This document shows, piece after piece, positions 34,075 to 44,556 of a DNA stretch of 64,000 nucleotides. How positions within the stretch are numbered: position 1 is the stretch's first letter; every line of letters begins with the position of its first letter. The position numbers and the translations under genes are program-made. The notes under the pieces are model-generated. The model was not told where the DNA came from. It worked only from the letters and a program-made list of their open reading frames with translations, and did not search any database. The stretch is from Thelephora terrestris (lineage: Eukaryota; Basidiomycota; Agaricomycetes; Thelephorales; Thelephoraceae): positions 393,501 through 457,500 of the forward strand of contig WIUZ02000015.1 of NCBI GenBank assembly GCA_015956445.1, in the 5' to 3' direction.

Positions 34075-34773
34075 ATTTCCTGTTAGGCGGATTCCAGGTC
34101 ACGTGACCTGACCGGCCACGGCTGCCGGCAAAGTCCATGGGACTTTCAACCGAGCTCCCTGGCCTCCCTCACCCAATTTTATGGTAGCTCAACACTAAAG
34201 TTTTGTATTTTGATTATTTCATGGGTTCCTAGAACTTGCGTCCCGTTTCCAGATAACTTATCCTGGGTTGCCGGGTCGCGGCCCGTTACGGCTGCCACCG
34301 ATCGGACCTTGAATCTTGCAGCCGCAATATTTGAAGTCCGATCAATTTTGCCACCAGGCGCCAAGGCAATTTTCGAGATAGGAGAGCTCTATTCCACAAA
34401 CATAGAGGCTTTAGGGTAAAGCGGCAAATCAACCGACTGTATTAAGGTGCATACCACTAAAAAAATTGGGTGAGGGAGGCCAGGGAGTTCGGCCGAAAGT
34501 CCCATGGACTTTGCCGGCAGCCGCGGCCGGGCAGGTCACGTGACCTGGAATCCGCCTAACGGGAAATTCTCGCGCGAAATTCAGCCGTGGCCATCCCGCC
34601 TCATACACTGATCCCCCGTGTTTAGAAAAAAAAAAAAACCGAAGTGTAGGCAACCATTTGATGGTCGTTCGTGCAGGATTTGTACAAGCTTCCTGAAGGG
34701 GTCTGCAGTCGAACACGTACTTCCCCGTCTCCCGAAGATGCCTAAGAGGCTTTCAGTGACGCACTTTCGTGGG

Positions 34774-37292
34774 TCAGAAAAAAATACATACCGTTTCGAC
34801 TATCCCTCGGGGAACCACGGGGTCGTGCGATTCACGAGCCACGATACCGACCTTCTGACTTTTATGAGCACCCACGACACCAGGTACAATAGACCGTTCT
34901 CCTACCGATGGCGACCCACTCGACAGCTCAGCCGTAACCGCGTGAGGTGGTGAGGATACTTCACTCTTATCCGTGTTTTCATGAGCACTTGAGTATAAGG
35001 GCGTCGTCTGGGATGGCGACCACGACCCCGAAACCTTCTCCAAAGAAAGGAGTACTTCCGCAGTCCTCGGACGGTCGCTCGCGGTGGCCTTCCAGCAACG
35101 CTCCAAGACACTCCAAATCTCATCAGTGAACCATGCCCCTTCCGCTCCTTGTGGACGTTCAGGGCGTACACCCTCGAGAATCCTCGCGACGGCTGCGAAA
35201 CGACCGTGTCTGTAAAATGGCACCTTTCCACTCAGCACTTCGTAAATCACCATCCCGAGCGCATAACAATCCGAACGTTTCGTCGGGCGGCTGTGTTGAA
35301 GGTCAAACCTCTCCGGATCCAAAAGTTCCGGGCTCATCCATCGGAACGTGCCAGCCTCTGTAAACGAAGTCGAGGATATAAGGTTCGCGGTGTCCGGTAT
35401 GATCGCGAGTAGGCCGAAGTCTGCGAGGAGGGCATGGCCGTTTTCATCGACAAGGATATTTGCCTACACAATTCTCATCAGAACCAAAACTCAAGCCGCG
35501 CATTCAAGAACGTACCCCTTTAAGATCTCCATGGGCCATCCCTTGTTCGTGCATATAGATCAAACCCTTTGTGACGCCTCCAAGCTACAAAAATCATCCA
35601 ATCGTCAACGAGGGACGAAGGCTATTGGCACTCAAAGCACAACTCACAAGCCTATACCGGTCTGCATCCTTATACGCCTTCACAAACTGGTTGATGTCGC
35701 CGTTTCGCATCCACTCAGACACCATAGCAAACTGGTCCTTCGACATAATAACCCCCAGAAGTGGCAACACGTTCGGATGACGGAGGGATTTCCACGTGAT
35801 GAACTCCTTGCAAAACCTCTACGTGATCCGCAGGAGACACGTCAATGGGTCTGTACCTTGATTCATTGGAGAGCAACTAGTGACTCACACGAGTAACCTT
35901 TCGCAAGTCTTTGTTTGAGTACATCTTCAACACCTTGACGGCAACCTGCTGCCCCCGGTATTTGCGTTTCCACACGTCCCCGTATCCACCATGACAGAAC
36001 GCGGCTCCGGTCAGGCTATCGCCTAATTCGATCTGTAGGGACCTCGGAAGTAAGCTGTGACCAGCGCACACCCTATACAACGATTTCAAGCAGCTGCTTC
36101 GAATATGTGCCGGAAAGTCAGGTCTCTCCAACACCTATGAGATGCGGGAGACGAAGAGTAGGGTCAAACGCCAGTTCTCAGGAACCTGCAGTAGGACAAT
36201 ACCTCGTCGACAGCCTCGACAAACACCTCGGCCTCATTTCTTTGCAGATCATTGACCATCTCGATCACTTTCTCGCTTGAGAAGACCGCCTCTATGGACA
36301 CAACGAGCTCTTCCTGAGGGATTGCGCCGCTGATCAACCTTTGCAAGGCTTGTTCACCAGAGTCAGCGAGTTCCGCCGATGCCGAGAGGTCTACGTCGGA
36401 TTGTCTGTTACATACACATGTCAGAATGCTGCTGCAAGGTTGGCGATTGGAAAGACCGACGTAATCTGTATTAAGGAGGCGGTCAATGGCGGTGGAGTGC
36501 AGATATAAAAAATCGTACCACTATTGGAGGAGGCAGTGTTCCGGCCGGCGGCTGTGCGCGCTGTCTATTTTCGTTGGACACAGGGGCATTCTCTGCCTCC
36601 ATAAATCGCTGTGGTAGGTCAGAAACCATCGCAATCCAAAGTGGCGACCACATACTTCAACACCTTCCATGACCTTCTGCAACTCTGCCTTCCACAGAGT
36701 AGAAAACGCCTCAGTGGTCCCGGGGAGGTGCCCAGGGAGGAAATTAGCGCCAGGCGCGTGTTCAGCCACCTCGGACTGGATGTGATGTACGATCCTGGTG
36801 GTGTTTGTTAGGCTCGAAAGAGGTGGCTGAGCTGAATCGACCTACTTTTCCAAACTTGCAATCGCCTTCTGGGCGGGTTCGCTCAAAGCGCCCACACCTC
36901 TCCCCTTTGCCACGTTTCTCAACACGAGGCATGCGCTGGCACAACGCTGAGCCAGCTCGACGAGCGTATCGTCTTCTATCATCTCGTCCTAAATGTGTGG
37001 CCGACGGTGAATGCAAGAAAGGGAACAGAAGGGAGACTCGTACCCTGACGAGGACCAAGGTAGCGATCGTAGCCTCGAACATCGCTTTTACGGGGCCGAC
37101 TTCTAAGCTCTCGTGGGCATTGGTGAGGGTTTCGACGTCAGTGTTCAACGCTGCGACTGTCGCCGAGCGGGTTTCGGCGTCGGGAAGCATATCGCCAACT
37201 GTCCGAGGTTCGAGGATTTTTGCGATAGTGTGGTGGGCGAGAGTGTGTGAGAGAGGGAGCAGTAGAATTGGAGCACGCTCCCCCATAGCCAT
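34774..37292 (-). CDS. protein kinase, TKL-like, with helical N-terminal (MLKL/HeLo-like) region; paralogue of the 21.1-23.6 kb gene
   Basis: Same layout as its paralogue. From the ATG at 37292 (MAMGERAPILLL; an in-frame ATG at 37364 is also possible) the N-terminal exons give VGDMLPDAETRSATVAALNT, GPVKAMFEATIATLVLV, then DEMIEDDTLVELAQRCASAC and LSEPAQKAIASLEK. This amphipathic bundle resembles the fungal MLKL-type N-terminal domain. Kinase: CHGGYGDVWKRKYRGQ, VAVKVLKMYS, HPNVLPLLGVIMSKDQFAMV, HGDLKG/ANILVDENGH, LADFGL, GTFRWMSPELLDPERF, SDCYALGMVIYEVLSGKVPF and SDRPRTAEVLLSL. Catalytic Lys, Asp and DFG are kept. The C-terminal Ser-rich tail ends near 34774 at a likely intron (gtatgtatttttttctg). 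Similarity to the first copy extends into the 5' flank, showing duplication of a larger block. Substrate and role unknown; a cell-death or incompatibility role is only suggested by the architecture. Confidence 0.83.
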
Positions 37293-37364
37293 ACACGTAA
37301 CTAAATCGGCGTGGTCCTCAAGCGCTTGGTGGAAACCAACTATGCAACAAAACGTGCCAGGCAA

Positions 37365-38125
37365 CGAGGCAAAAAAATCAGCGCCTCAAATTCAACTTAT
37401 TTGAGATTCACTGAGAGGAAGGGAGACCCACAAGCACCATGCGTCCATACCAGAGGCACCCTCGCTGGCTTTTTGACTGTCCTCGGGTGGACACGACAAA
37501 CCATAGTCTATAGATGAGTTGCAGATTTGAGAAGATGTGTGGAACAAAGCGCAGTGAAAACAAAGAGGGGGGTGGAAGCGGGACGAAGCAATAAACGATC
37601 ACTGCGCAAGGATAAATGTACAAAATACCGACCGCAGATTTGTGGAAGACGACAAGATGAACGCAATGCGTTGCCATCCGTGTCCATCAAATGGAATGGC
37701 GGCATGCGTTACATTGCGTTCGTCTTCAGTTTGGGTGAGCTGGGGGATGGACCCTCGATAGCAACAACCCTCTTTCTGCAAAGCCGCCAGAACTTACAAA
37801 GACGCAAAACCTGTGATGCGGACATCATGGTATCGAGCGAGATGAACGGATATGAGTCTCCGCACAACGGCGATCCGCTCGGCGCAATGTAGAACTGTCA
37901 TGGACACCGAACAACAGGCTTCAGGTTTAGACGATGGAGGGGTGATGATTAGAATGGTCGGTCGGTCGAAACGTCGCACCGTCGCTTCCCGTCGATTCTG
38001 CAGGATAGGCATCTGCGCTAGTGGTAACCGCACCATGACACAATTGCCGTGACTCCTTCAGAAAAACCACGAGTGACGAGCAGTGAAAAAATGGAGGTTC
38101 TCCTGACGGGAACAGAGGGCGCACA
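37365..38125. other. intergenic, no supported gene
   Basis: The first about 100 bases resemble the corresponding 5' flank of the other kinase gene (23.55-23.65 kb). Beyond that, short ORFs on both strands have no motif. Nothing else seen. Confidence 0.4.
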
Positions 38126-38319
38126 CATCAGCAAATCGTGGAAAATCCAATAAGGCGTTGTACCTGGCCATCGGCGTTGTAACCGACCATAAGCGGTACA
38201 ATTCCCGGAACGTAGGTTATAACCGGTTATAACACTGTGTAACTTCGTGAGCCCCTCAAAATCCTGGCGGTAATTCATCGGCGTTGGAAAGTTGAAGAAA
38301 ATCTGACAATTCGCTATGA
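38126..38319. mobile_element. degenerate MITE, CATCAG family
   Basis: The left end CATCAGCAAATCGTGGAAAA matches the termini of the better preserved element at 41871-42074. The right end near 38297-38319 is a diverged inverted copy. The interior holds ATAACCGGTTATAAC-type palindromic sequence like the GTTATAA repeats of the other copy. Similar length (about 195-204 bp). Confidence 0.45.
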
Positions 38320-38384
38320 TCTCCTGTAAATACTACAATTTCCCAACCGTAGATTACAACCCGCTGCAACACTAAATAACTTCC

Positions 38385-38556
38385 ATCAGAATAGGTGGCA
38401 GCGACATTATTTGTTGATTATTTCACCTTATTCACCTTTTCCTCGGTTATTTCGTGATTGTTTGATGTAGGTCAAAAACTTGGGTAAGGAATAACCTCAA
38501 ATAACTTCAGATAACCTCGAATAACCGCAATAACCTCGTGCCACCTTTTCTGATGT
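38385..38556. mobile_element. small inverted-repeat element, about 170 bp
   Basis: Ends are CATCAGAATAGGTGGCA and its inverted partner TGCCACCTTTTCTGATG. The interior is rich in ATAACCTC/AATAACC repeats. No ORF. Probably a MITE; no target duplication recognised. Confidence 0.5.
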
Positions 38557-38763
38557 CGTGAGGCCTTCGAAATTCAGGTGGCAACTTGTAGACGGTCATC
38601 AGATTATCTCCGTATTGTCAACAATATATTGGGGTACATGGGTTTACAGGTCTTTGACCCAATTGGAATCTACAGCTTTGCAGCCTGTCCATATACACTG
38701 GATTTGCGGATTGCGCCTTGGATAACCAGAATTTCACAGATATATTTGACAAACTAATCAACA

Positions 38764-39072
38764 TTGAGAGTGCTACCGAAAACTACAAGGGCGGGTGAGA
38801 TGAGCAGGCAGCCTGACGCTGTTGCCGTAGGGTTGCAAGGGATGCCCGTCGTACCGATGTTCAAGCAACCGCACGTTGACCTGCCTCCGTTTCGCTGGCC
38901 ATCCGACTCGTACTATATCCCTAGCAACTCCAGCACCCTCCTCAGCTATCCACCCATACGTCGCGACGCAGCGCGAAGCCCCCTCCTCCGACACGACCCC
39001 TTGTCGACCATCGCCAGTCTCCCGATAGTCTCGCGACCTCCCGCTCCTCTTGACTTCGACAAAATCCTCTAA
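38764..39072 (+). CDS. short Pro-rich ORF, possibly the end of a retroelement protein
   Basis: Open for 102 codons, with internal ATG at about 38800 (MSRQPDAVAVGLQGMPVVPM). Rich in Pro, Ser and Arg, no motif. It lies directly before the pyrimidine-rich LTR-like block, which would suit the 3' end of a retroelement, but there is no other support. Confidence 0.2.
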   Translation: MRVLPKTTRAGEMSRQPDAVAVGLQGMPVVPMFKQPHVDLPPFRWPSDSYYIPSNSSTLLSYPPIRRDAARSPLLRHDPLSTIASLPIVSRPPAPLDFDKIL

Positions 39073-39560
39073 GTCCACGCTCCGAGTCCGGCCTCCCCGA
39101 TCCCACGTGCCACCCGATCACTTCCGTTCTCCCACCTGACTTGACTCGCCTCGCCCCCCTTGTTCGTCATTGTTCGGATTCCCCCGCATCGGTTCGCTGT
39201 CCCGACTCCGGAACACGTGCCCCCCACCCTCTTGTTGCATGTCGTCGCCGTCTCGACTGTCTCGCCGTGTTCACCGCCTCCCGCCTGTTCCACTCCGATC
39301 CCGCCTTGACTTTTCGGTTCGATCCTCCATTTCATTGTCCCGTAGTTTCCCACGATACCTTCATTCCTCTCCCCACTCCTCCCGCCGTCTTGTTCGTCCT
39401 TCGCGCATTCTTGTTCTCCCCTCTGTTCCGCTCTTCGTTTTTGTATGACCTCCCTACGCCCTTCACGAACTTCACGATTCCCGCTCTCTCGCGACATTTG
39501 CCTTGTTATGTTTTGTTCTCCCTTCTTCGTGTTCTATCTTCAACCACTCTCTCTACCTAC

Positions 39561-39568
39561 TATATAAG
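39561..39568 (+). promoter_or_regulatory. TATA-like box
   Basis: TATATAAG in an otherwise C/T-rich sequence, upstream of the hairpin array. The only good TATA box in the block. Confidence 0.45.
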
Positions 39569-39692
39569 TGTCAGTAGACAGTCCTGGTTCGAATAACGAA
39601 GTGCAGTTCCCCCTTTCCCTCTGAAGTTCAACTCAGCCTTGCGCTGTCTAAAGCCTCCAACACTCTTCGTTCCTCGCGACCAAGTTCTCTTT

Positions 39693-39863
39693 GAGCGCAG
39701 TGCTCGAAGAACCCTCTAGCTTTTCTCTTTCCTCGTCTCGACTTCTCTCGACGTGAAGCGCAGTGCTTCTCGACCTTCTCTACTCGTCTCGCGAGCGCAG
39801 TGCTCTACCCCAGTCTTGAGTGCAGTGCTCAACTCTTAGCTCTTCGTGGCGAACGCAGTGTTC
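39693..39863 (+). other. array of five short hairpins with a constant GCAGT loop and covarying stems
   Basis: Copies at 39693-39705 (GAGC-GCAGT-GCTC), 39755-39769 (GAAGC-GCAGT-GCTTC), 39793-39805 (GAGC-GCAGT-GCTC), 39817-39832 (TTGAG-TGCAGTG-CTCAA) and 39851-39863 (GAAC-GCAGT-GTTC). The loop is kept while stem bases change in pairs. The first copy extends to a stem of about 10 bp. This is what selection on a folded RNA or single strand would leave. Confidence 0.7.
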
Positions 39864-40015
39864 ACCACTTCTACTAGTTTCTTCTCGTCTCAGGTATTCT
39901 CTCGTTCTCTCGTCTCGCGCTGATAGCTTCTTTCTTAGCCACCTATCCCGCCGCGACCCTCTTCGTCGCGACGCTTGTCTATTGAGACTCTACTCTATCG
40001 CCACCACTTCCTATT

Positions 40016-40095
40016 CCCTCCCTACTTCTCCCTACTTCTCCCTACTTCTCCCTACCTCTCCCTACTCCTCCCTACCTCTACCTGCTTTACCCTAC
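40016..40095 (+). repeat. CTCCCTACTT tandem repeat
   Basis: About seven 8-11-bp units of (T)CTCCCTAC(TT/CT), increasingly imperfect to the right. Pyrimidine-only microsatellite-like tract. Confidence 0.85.
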
Positions 40096-40200
40096 CGACG
40101 TCTGCACAACCGGTCACCCACACCCTTCAGCTCCCTCTTCTTGCTACGTGTTCCCACGACTTAGCGAGACTGGGTAGTTCAATGTGTTGACGAGGACCTT

Positions 40201-41870
40201 GGGAAGACTTCTCTGGGAGTACTTGGGAGTATTTGTAAGTAATGGCGGAGATAAGAACAGAACCGCACACGCACTTGTTCCACCACTCAAGGAGTTTGGT
40301 TGACGCCTCCTGTCCCGGAACACTTACCTTCGCGCCAATTCCTGCAGGTCTTGTGGAGGCTGAGGCACCTCATCGCCTTCTTCATCCTCCTCATCCGATG
40401 TACCCAGCAGCCGTCGAATGATCGTTCTCAAGTCACTGGATCGAATCACAGCAGGTTACAAGCCGGCGGATGCCTCTGCCACTTCTTCGAACTACGATGT
40501 GAGTTGCAAGCGAAGCCCTGTAGGACCAGGTAAGAGCGACTGTTGTCTAACCATGGAAACAAGAACCTGACTCGAGCTCCGACCGTTCAAGTTCACTCCC
40601 ACTTCGATCGATATTGTTACCTTCGGCGGTGGAATCGTGTTCCTCATCGTTACCTCCAGTCGGGTTGTGGCCATCGGTAGCACCTTCGCCAAGTGTAGAG
40701 GCTTGGCTAGAACACATCGGCGAGTGGGTTTGGGGAGATGGGTCAGGTTTGGGTGGCTGTCTGGCCCATTTTTATATTTTCCCACCCAGGCCCCGGTTGC
40801 TACCCGCCAGTGGCTCGGGAGCAAGATCCGGTGCCTGCGGTAGTGTCCCAGGTTAGTCTGGCTTATCTTTTCTCGCGTAGATATCAGTGCAGCCCCTGGT
40901 TACTCGGAGGCAAGGCCCGACCCGGTACGTGACAGTTGGAAGATGTCAGTTCATGATTACGGAACATTTTTTGGGGGTTTCTCCATCTCATGATCACCAT
41001 CTCCCCTCTGTAGGACTGACTCAGACGGCTCTGCACCCCCACCGAGGAAGGATAAGGGTGGAGGAGAAGTCCAGGAACGATAATTGACCGATGCCTGAAC
41101 CAACCCTCCCACCCATCGCCTCATCCCCCTCAAACGCCAACGTCACCCTCCCATCCTCTCCTCCATCCTCCCAAACACTCCTCCAGCCAACCACCGAACC
41201 CGCTCCCGTTGCACCCCATTAGTCCTCTCCCCACCCAAAACTACCACGAGCACGTCGACGAGGTAATGCTGAGGTGGCATAAACATCATCTCCTTCACCT
41301 CGTGCGCTCACAGCACCTTGGCCGGATGAACGAACCGGGCGGAGATCACTGCCTGCCCACCGTCAGGGGTGGGCACGAAATCTCGTTTGAACCCATGAGA
41401 GAAACTGGAGGGCGAGGGTGCCATGTCACGCAAGAGGTCACGTAGAACCTCGCGTGGAACCGCCTACAAATACGGCCCCCATTTTCTCTTTCTTTCTCGA
41501 CGCATATAATCAAAACGACGAGAGAGTGGAAGGTTGTGACTACGAAGGACCTTGGTGCAAACACGAATAAGGTAATTCGAGGTGGAGCTCTGGTCTATGG
41601 AGACGTTGCTGGCTCTTTCTCAAAAGCTCTGGGCCTCGCTCCGTACCATCTGTCTGCTCACTGACGTGCTCGGAGCACCCTTCCTGTTGGCATCTCCGGT
41701 TGCAACAATGCCTTTGGGCGATGAACTACAGCGACCGATCGACTGCGCTGAGTTTCCGCCGTTCCGGCATTTGCATCACCTACATAATGCGAGTAGGACT
41801 ATACTTGTATGGATATGTACAAATGAATATTTGAGGACTACGAAGGAGGTGCAAGGAGCCCGATCATTTC
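40201..41870. other. no supported gene
   Basis: ORFs of up to 110 codons on either strand show no motif. Short C/T-rich segments continue near 41.1-41.2 kb. Nothing else I can support. Confidence 0.35.
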
Positions 41871-42074
41871 CATCAGCAAATTGTGGAAAGTCTGATAATT
41901 AGTTATAACTCCGTGAGAACGGCTCACGACGTTATAATGCGTTGTATCCCGTTATATGTGTGGGCGCTAAGGGTCGCCGGAAGGAGTTATAGCGAGTTAT
42001 AACGTGTTATAATGGGTTATAAGCCCTTGTCAGGGAAGCACCCTGATCACCAGACTTTCCACGGTTTGCTGATG
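41871..42074. mobile_element. MITE, CATCAG family (204 bp)
   Basis: Terminal inverted repeats CATCAGCAAATTGTGGAAAG and, at the right end, CTTTCCACGGTTTGCTGATG (3 mismatches in 24). The interior is full of GTTATAA/TTATAAC units (GAGTTATAACGTGTTATAATG). No ORF and no clear target duplication. Related to the degenerate copy at 38126. Confidence 0.7.
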
Positions 42075-42329
42075 CAAGTGGAACACATGGGGGAAGAGGC
42101 GCATGTATTTCTGGTAACAGGGTATGGGAGCAGCGAACTGTAGTCTTGCGAGATGACGCTAGGATAGCATGTCTAGAGCACGCGTTGCATTTCCTGTGGC
42201 GCCGTATCAGCGAGGTTGATGTCTAGCTCTCGACAACCCACAGCCAAACGAAATAGAAACTAGCGGAGCCCGGAACACTCGGGCAGGCATCAAATGTCGA
42301 CTCAAAACAAAATTTAGGATGCCAGGCAT

Positions 42330-43900
42330 GAACCCCTGCGTGATTCCATCCAGTTCTATCCCCATTCTCGGTGAGTGCCCGGTCGACTGGGCGGAGACGG
42401 TTCAGGGGGAAAGCATTCTCGCGTCTGGGTCGTCTGAGGGTTTGAGCATTGCCAGTGGAAAAGAACGTCCCAGGTTCAGTTTTCCCACGCCCGCCTCCTT
42501 CTGGCTGAGTCCCGCCAAACAGCCTACAATCTGTTTCCATACGGACTCAGTTATGTACAACCCGAAGTGTTTCGGGCCTGAGAGCGGGGGTGCGTCTGAG
42601 TGTGTCTGCTTCCGATCGGATGTCGTGTTAGTTCCCTCTTCCGCAAGAGACCATGGATCTCAAATGGATCTTTTTATCATCGACCATCTGCAGTATCAGC
42701 CGGCAACACTCCATGCGTGTTGCCTGGTTTCTGAAATCTTGGGACATTTTTCTGTCAGAACCGAGTTCAACCCCTTGGGTCGACACGTCAAACAGTGGAG
42801 GGAAACTTTTCCGAACCCTACAAACTCCCCTGCCAATGGTACGCGGACTCTACTCATCTGCCACCCAATGTTCATCACTGCTGTACACGCTGACACAGTC
42901 CCAACTTTTAGTGGCGTTGTACACTCGAAAGCCGACGCCGACTTGTGATACGATCGGGTGGCAGTCTCTCTCATTCCATTACTTGGATGCCTCACCTTTG
43001 CCCTCCCCCCATTTTCAAGCTCTCTTGCTCTTTCCCCGTTCTTTAGAACTTGGCGTGGATATCTTGTGTTCATTGCGACAGGCATGTGGCATGGATTGGC
43101 CCTTTGACCTCACCTAAATTCACCAGGTCCCTCGAGTTCAATGCGTCTGATGGAAAGGAATATATCCCACCGCACCCGCTGTTGGACCTCCTGAACGCAC
43201 TCCACCTGATAATCCTCTCCGTTCCATGGTTCTCAGATCAGGAGGTTGGACCGACGAAGGGTTAGGTGTCGAGACAGGCACCTTTCTCGGGGGTTATCCT
43301 GCGGTTTCTTCGGTGTTGGTTGTCCTCAAATCTGGGCGGCTGAATAGATAACCGTTTGTTGCAAGAGCCTTTGCGTACTGGCGAAGACTCTGCTCAAAGT
43401 GTGATGCCGTCCAAAACTGTCGGGCCTTGCCTCGTGCAAGGTCGTAACCAGGGCTTCCGCCACTTTGTACTGCATGTACGCACAGAGTTGGTCTCCGTCA
43501 TATAGCTCTTCTCGTTCTTCTACATCCACAGCCACAGCTTGTTGCATTTGCCAACCAATGTAGTCTTGTCATGTCCCACACTACAGTGTTAAGGTGCTCA
43601 AAGAGCCCACAACCCTGATTACCCTCCCCATCAAGTCACCCACACCCGCGCAGCGGCGCAGCCATGCGCTGGTTCTCAGCATGATCGTGTGGTTTGAAGA
43701 GCATTGGCTACGTATACAGGGCTTTTTTCACGTACCTTCTCCACATTCCACGATCATGGGAGAAAGAAGGAGATACCGACAGAGACCTCGAGGAATGGCG
43801 AGACCAAGGACTCAGACTATATTGGAGGGAGGGGGACGCGTACTCATCGATCTTCTACTTACCGTGACAGACCTGGCTAAAATAGACCAAAACTCATGTA
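42330..43900 (+). pseudogene. decayed copy of the F-box gene region at 18.1-20.0 kb
   Basis: Clear DNA similarity over the F-box start (CATCGACCATCTGCAGTATC here), the HVKQWRETFP segment (GGTCGACACGTCAAACAGTG) and GAGGGAAAC. The later exon is largely deleted, then similarity resumes in the downstream segment (ggtttcttcggtg near 43.3 kb; cctcgaggaatgg near 43.8 kb). Small deletions shift the frame within the F-box, and the codons for ARKHLFF are missing. The 5' flank (TTTCCCACGC ... GAGTCCCG) is also shared. Not expected to make an F-box protein. Confidence 0.8.
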
Positions 43901-44239
43901 CACCACGCTGTGGACACAATGTATCGCCACGGGTGCGCTGCATGGTTGTGTGGTGTAATTCATACCCTTGAAAGTGTGGCACCGCTCGGTCTCGCGTCCT
44001 GCCTCATTACCTTGCTTGCAAGGTTTCTTCGACCCCCCTAAATTATAAGCGCCACCTCCGTATTACTGAACAATTTGACTGTTGAGATGTCAAGATCTAT
44101 TCAGGTCCGATCACTAACCGGTCCGACAGGTAGGCACGTGAGCGACTGGCTGAACCAGTGAGCGGCGCACCAGAAGGACCCCCGAAAATAGGGGAGGAGG
44201 TTCGCCGATCGTCCGAACGACTTTTGGGCGGAATTTTCA

Positions 44240-44290
44240 CATAGGTCCCTCCTGGTCCGAACGACTTTCCCGCCGCCCGGGACCTATGTC
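44240..44290. repeat. short inverted repeat
   Basis: ACATAGGTCCC and GGGACCTATGT face each other across about 29 bp that contain another GTCCGAACGACTTT-like repeat also present at about 44211. Possibly the remains of a small element. Confidence 0.5.
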
Positions 44291-44546
44291 TAATCGGCGT
44301 CCGAACGTTTCGCCCCTGCTCGGGCGTGCGTGCTGGGTCGTTAATTTATATACAATAGCTACAGGTATGGATTGTCCAGGAAGTAATAAGTACTAGGTAC
44401 CTGTGACCGTCCAATGTAGTATGTATAGTAGTTAGTCTTCTGTTGCTCGCTCCTCGGGCCCAGCACGAGAGGAAAATTTATTGATCAACTTCCCGCACAT
44501 CAGCAAAAGGGAAATCAACTTATTTTTCCCACCAGCCAAATCCAAT

Positions 44547-44556
44547 AGCTGCAGCT
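44547..44556. repeat. possible target-site duplication of palindrome 1, left
   Basis: AGCTGCAGCT borders the left arm; the same 10 bases border the right arm at 48238-48247. Because the sequence is itself a palindrome it could equally be part of the arms. Confidence 0.4.

Larger units (their letters stand above)
23820..34607. mobile_element. older foldback element, split by the LINE
   Basis: Inverted arms of about 150 bp. The right arm is about 34459-34607. The left arm is split: 23820-23857 lies left of the LINE and 34075-34187 right of it. The arms share GGCGGGATGGCCACGGCTG, AATTTCGCGCGAGAATTTCC, GGCGGATTCCAGGTCACGTG and GCAAAGTCCATGGGACTTTC with few mismatches. A spacer of about 270 bp (34188-34458) has no ORF. 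Without the LINE the element would be about 0.6 kb. Target duplication not resolved. Confidence 0.7.
39073..40200 (+). other. pyrimidine-rich LTR-like or promoter/leader block
   Basis: About 1.1 kb of C/T-rich plus strand. A TATA-like TATATAAG at 39561-39568 is followed, 130-300 nt downstream, by five small covarying hairpins and then by CTCCCTACTT repeats. The order promoter, structured leader, low-complexity tract suits an LTR or a 5' leader. I found no second copy in the window and no definite ends, so LTR is only a suggestion. Confidence 0.4.
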
